DNA of 64,000 bases from Homarus americanus. Lineage: Eukaryota; Arthropoda; Malacostraca; Decapoda; Nephropidae. The notes under the pieces were generated by a model. It made no database searches and had not been told where the DNA came from. It saw only the letters and a program-made list of their open reading frames with translations. Location of the stretch: positions 268,176 through 332,175 of the forward strand of contig NW_024729698.1 in the NCBI RefSeq assembly GCF_018991925.1, given 5' to 3'. Within the stretch, counting starts at the first letter, position 1. Each line of letters starts with the position of its first letter. Shown piece by piece: positions 62,519 to 64,000 of this stretch. The position numbers and the translations under genes were made by a program.

Positions 62519-63685
62519 GGTACCCCACACCACCCACCTGTACACCTCACCACCCACCTGTACACCACACCACCCACCTGTACACAACACCACCCATCTG
62601 TACACCACACCAACCACCTGTACACCACACCACCCACCTGTACACAACACCACCCATCTGTACACCCTCACCACCCACCTGTACACCACACCAACCACCT
62701 GTACACCCTCACCACCCACCTGTACACAACACCACCCATCTGTACACCACACCACCCACATGCACACCACACCACCCATCTGTACACCACACAAACCCAC
62801 ATGTACACCACACCACCCACCTGTACACCACACCAACCACCTGTACACACACCACCCATCTGTACACCACACCACCCACCTGTACACCTCACCACCCACA
62901 TGTACACCACACCACCCATCTGTACACCACACAAACCCACCTGTACACACACACCAACCACCCACACCCACCACCCACCTGTACACAACACCATCCACCT
63001 GTACACACCTCATCACCCACCTGTACACCACCACCCACCTGTACACCACCCACCTGTCACACCTCACCACCCACCTGCACACTACACCACCCACCTGTAC
63101 ACCCACACCACCCACCTGTACACACACCACCCACCTGTACACCCCACCACCCACCTGTACACCACACCACCACCTCACCTGTACACCACACCACCCACCT
63201 GTACACTACACCAACCACCTGTACACCACACCACCCTCCTGTACACTACACCACCGACCTGTACACCCACCACCCACCTGTACACTACACCACCCACCTG
63301 CACACTACACCACCCACCTGTACACTACACCACCACCTGTACACTACACCACCCACCTGTACACTACACCAACCACCTGTACACCACACCACCCTCCTGT
63401 ACACTACACCACCGACCTGTACACCCCACCACCCACCTGTACACACACCACCCACCTGCACACCTCACCACCCACCTGCACACTACACCACCCACCTGTA
63501 CACTACACCACCCACCTGTACACCACACCACCCACCTGTACACTACACCACCCACCTGTACACCACACCACCCACCCACACCACCCACCTGTACACTACA
63601 CCACCCACCTCAACCACCCACCTGTACACTACACCACCCACCTCACCACCCACCTGTACACTACACCACCCACCTGCACACCTAA
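62519..63685. repeat. 21-bp minisatellite, about 55 copies
   Basis: Units of CCACCTGTACACCACACC plus ACC, with ACTACACC, ACAACACC and CCATCTG variants and 14-20 bp short units. Some variant strings recur (CCCTCCTGTACACTACACCA at 63234 and 63390; ACACAAACCCAC at 62788 and 62929), showing block duplications. Since 21 is a multiple of three and the unit has no stop, all three plus frames are open (390-425 codons, His/Thr/Pro). These are not genes. Confidence 0.97.
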
Positions 63686-63791
63686 ACCCGTCCGGAACGC
63701 AGTGGAACAGGTTTAATGTGATCTGTGTCGTCCACTAACAACCACTATCAAAACCAGACCTGTGTGTGTGTATGTATGTGTGTGTATCTTC

Positions 63792-63827
<36 letters not shown>

Positions 63828-64000
63828 TCTTTCATCCGCTCACTGTTCAAATTTATTAAACTTCACATCCGGGTTTATGCAGCAATAACAGCATAACAAC
63901 ATTAAGAACAACAGCTACAATAACAACAACATCAGCATCGCTACCACCAACAAAAAGAGCAGCTGCAGTTGGTGTCAACGACCGTCTTGACAGATATTGC
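63686..64000. other. Low-copy end with (CA)n
   Basis: (GT)n at 63760-63787 and (CA)n at 63795-63825, then AAC/CAA-rich sequence to the window end. No gene recognised. Confidence 0.6.

Noticed and set aside
62445..63738. Three plus frames of 390-425 codons resembling a Thr/His/Pro-rich mucin-like protein
   Set aside because: The 21-bp repeat has no stop in any plus frame; no signal peptide or non-repeat domain at either end.

Overview
The window looks like intergenic or intronic DNA from an arthropod, most likely a decapod crustacean. The clues are repeated interstitial runs of the arthropod telomere pentamer (TTAGG/CCTAA), an extreme density of GT/CA, GA/CT, TA and GGT/CCA microsatellites, and retrotransposon remnants. 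One of these is a CR1-type LINE 3' end with the TTCTTATGTTCTT tail that I associate from memory with decapod genomes. The species cannot be fixed from sequence alone. I find no convincing host protein-coding gene, no rRNA and no clear tRNA. The long open frames at 1.3 kb, 15 kb, 20-21 kb, 23 kb, 26-27 kb, 39-40 kb, 51 kb and 62.5-63.7 kb are by-products of tandem repeats or skewed base composition.

Real protein-derived sequence comes only from mobile elements. (1) An RTE-like LINE copy at 9.48-11.55 kb is 5'-inverted in the pattern left by twin priming, has lost most of its reverse transcriptase, and ends in a (GTA)n tail. (2) A second copy of the same family at about 42.95-45.33 kb keeps the 5' UTR, the start of the endonuclease, and the last third of the protein with a C-terminal C2H2 finger. 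Its middle is missing, and in its place sits the 3' end of a CR1-like LINE (about 44.24-44.65 kb). (3) A Jockey-like LINE fragment on the minus strand at 35.36-36.37 kb is the best preserved, with an intact YADD box and a single-base frameshift.

A second theme is a family of small foldback (MITE-like) elements with inverted arms around a core of TTAGG/CCTAA telomeric repeats. One type (5.08-5.37 kb) has two perfect 72-bp arms and an 11-bp flanking direct repeat. A different type, with the arm motif CTTAAGGTGAAATAAGCTGG...TCTTCAGGTGATCC, recurs at about 6.3, 22.1, 31.8, 32.8, 42.3 and 56.4 kb in various stages of decay.

Most of the rest is tandem repeat. Minisatellites have units of 18, 19, 20, 21, 22, 24, 32, 37, 49, 60, 74 and 80 bp, several with visible higher-order structure. 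Two degenerate arrays 9 kb apart (25.4-26.0 and 34.3-34.7 kb) share the unit GGGGTTAAGTCATCGTACTC. There are also kilobase-scale purine/pyrimidine or G-rich/C-rich tracts (19.8-21.3, 22.8-23.5, 26.5-27.1, 39.1-40.2, 50.6-51.9, 57.2-58.2, 59.5-60.4 kb). The stretches between are AT-rich low-copy DNA with no recognisable gene.
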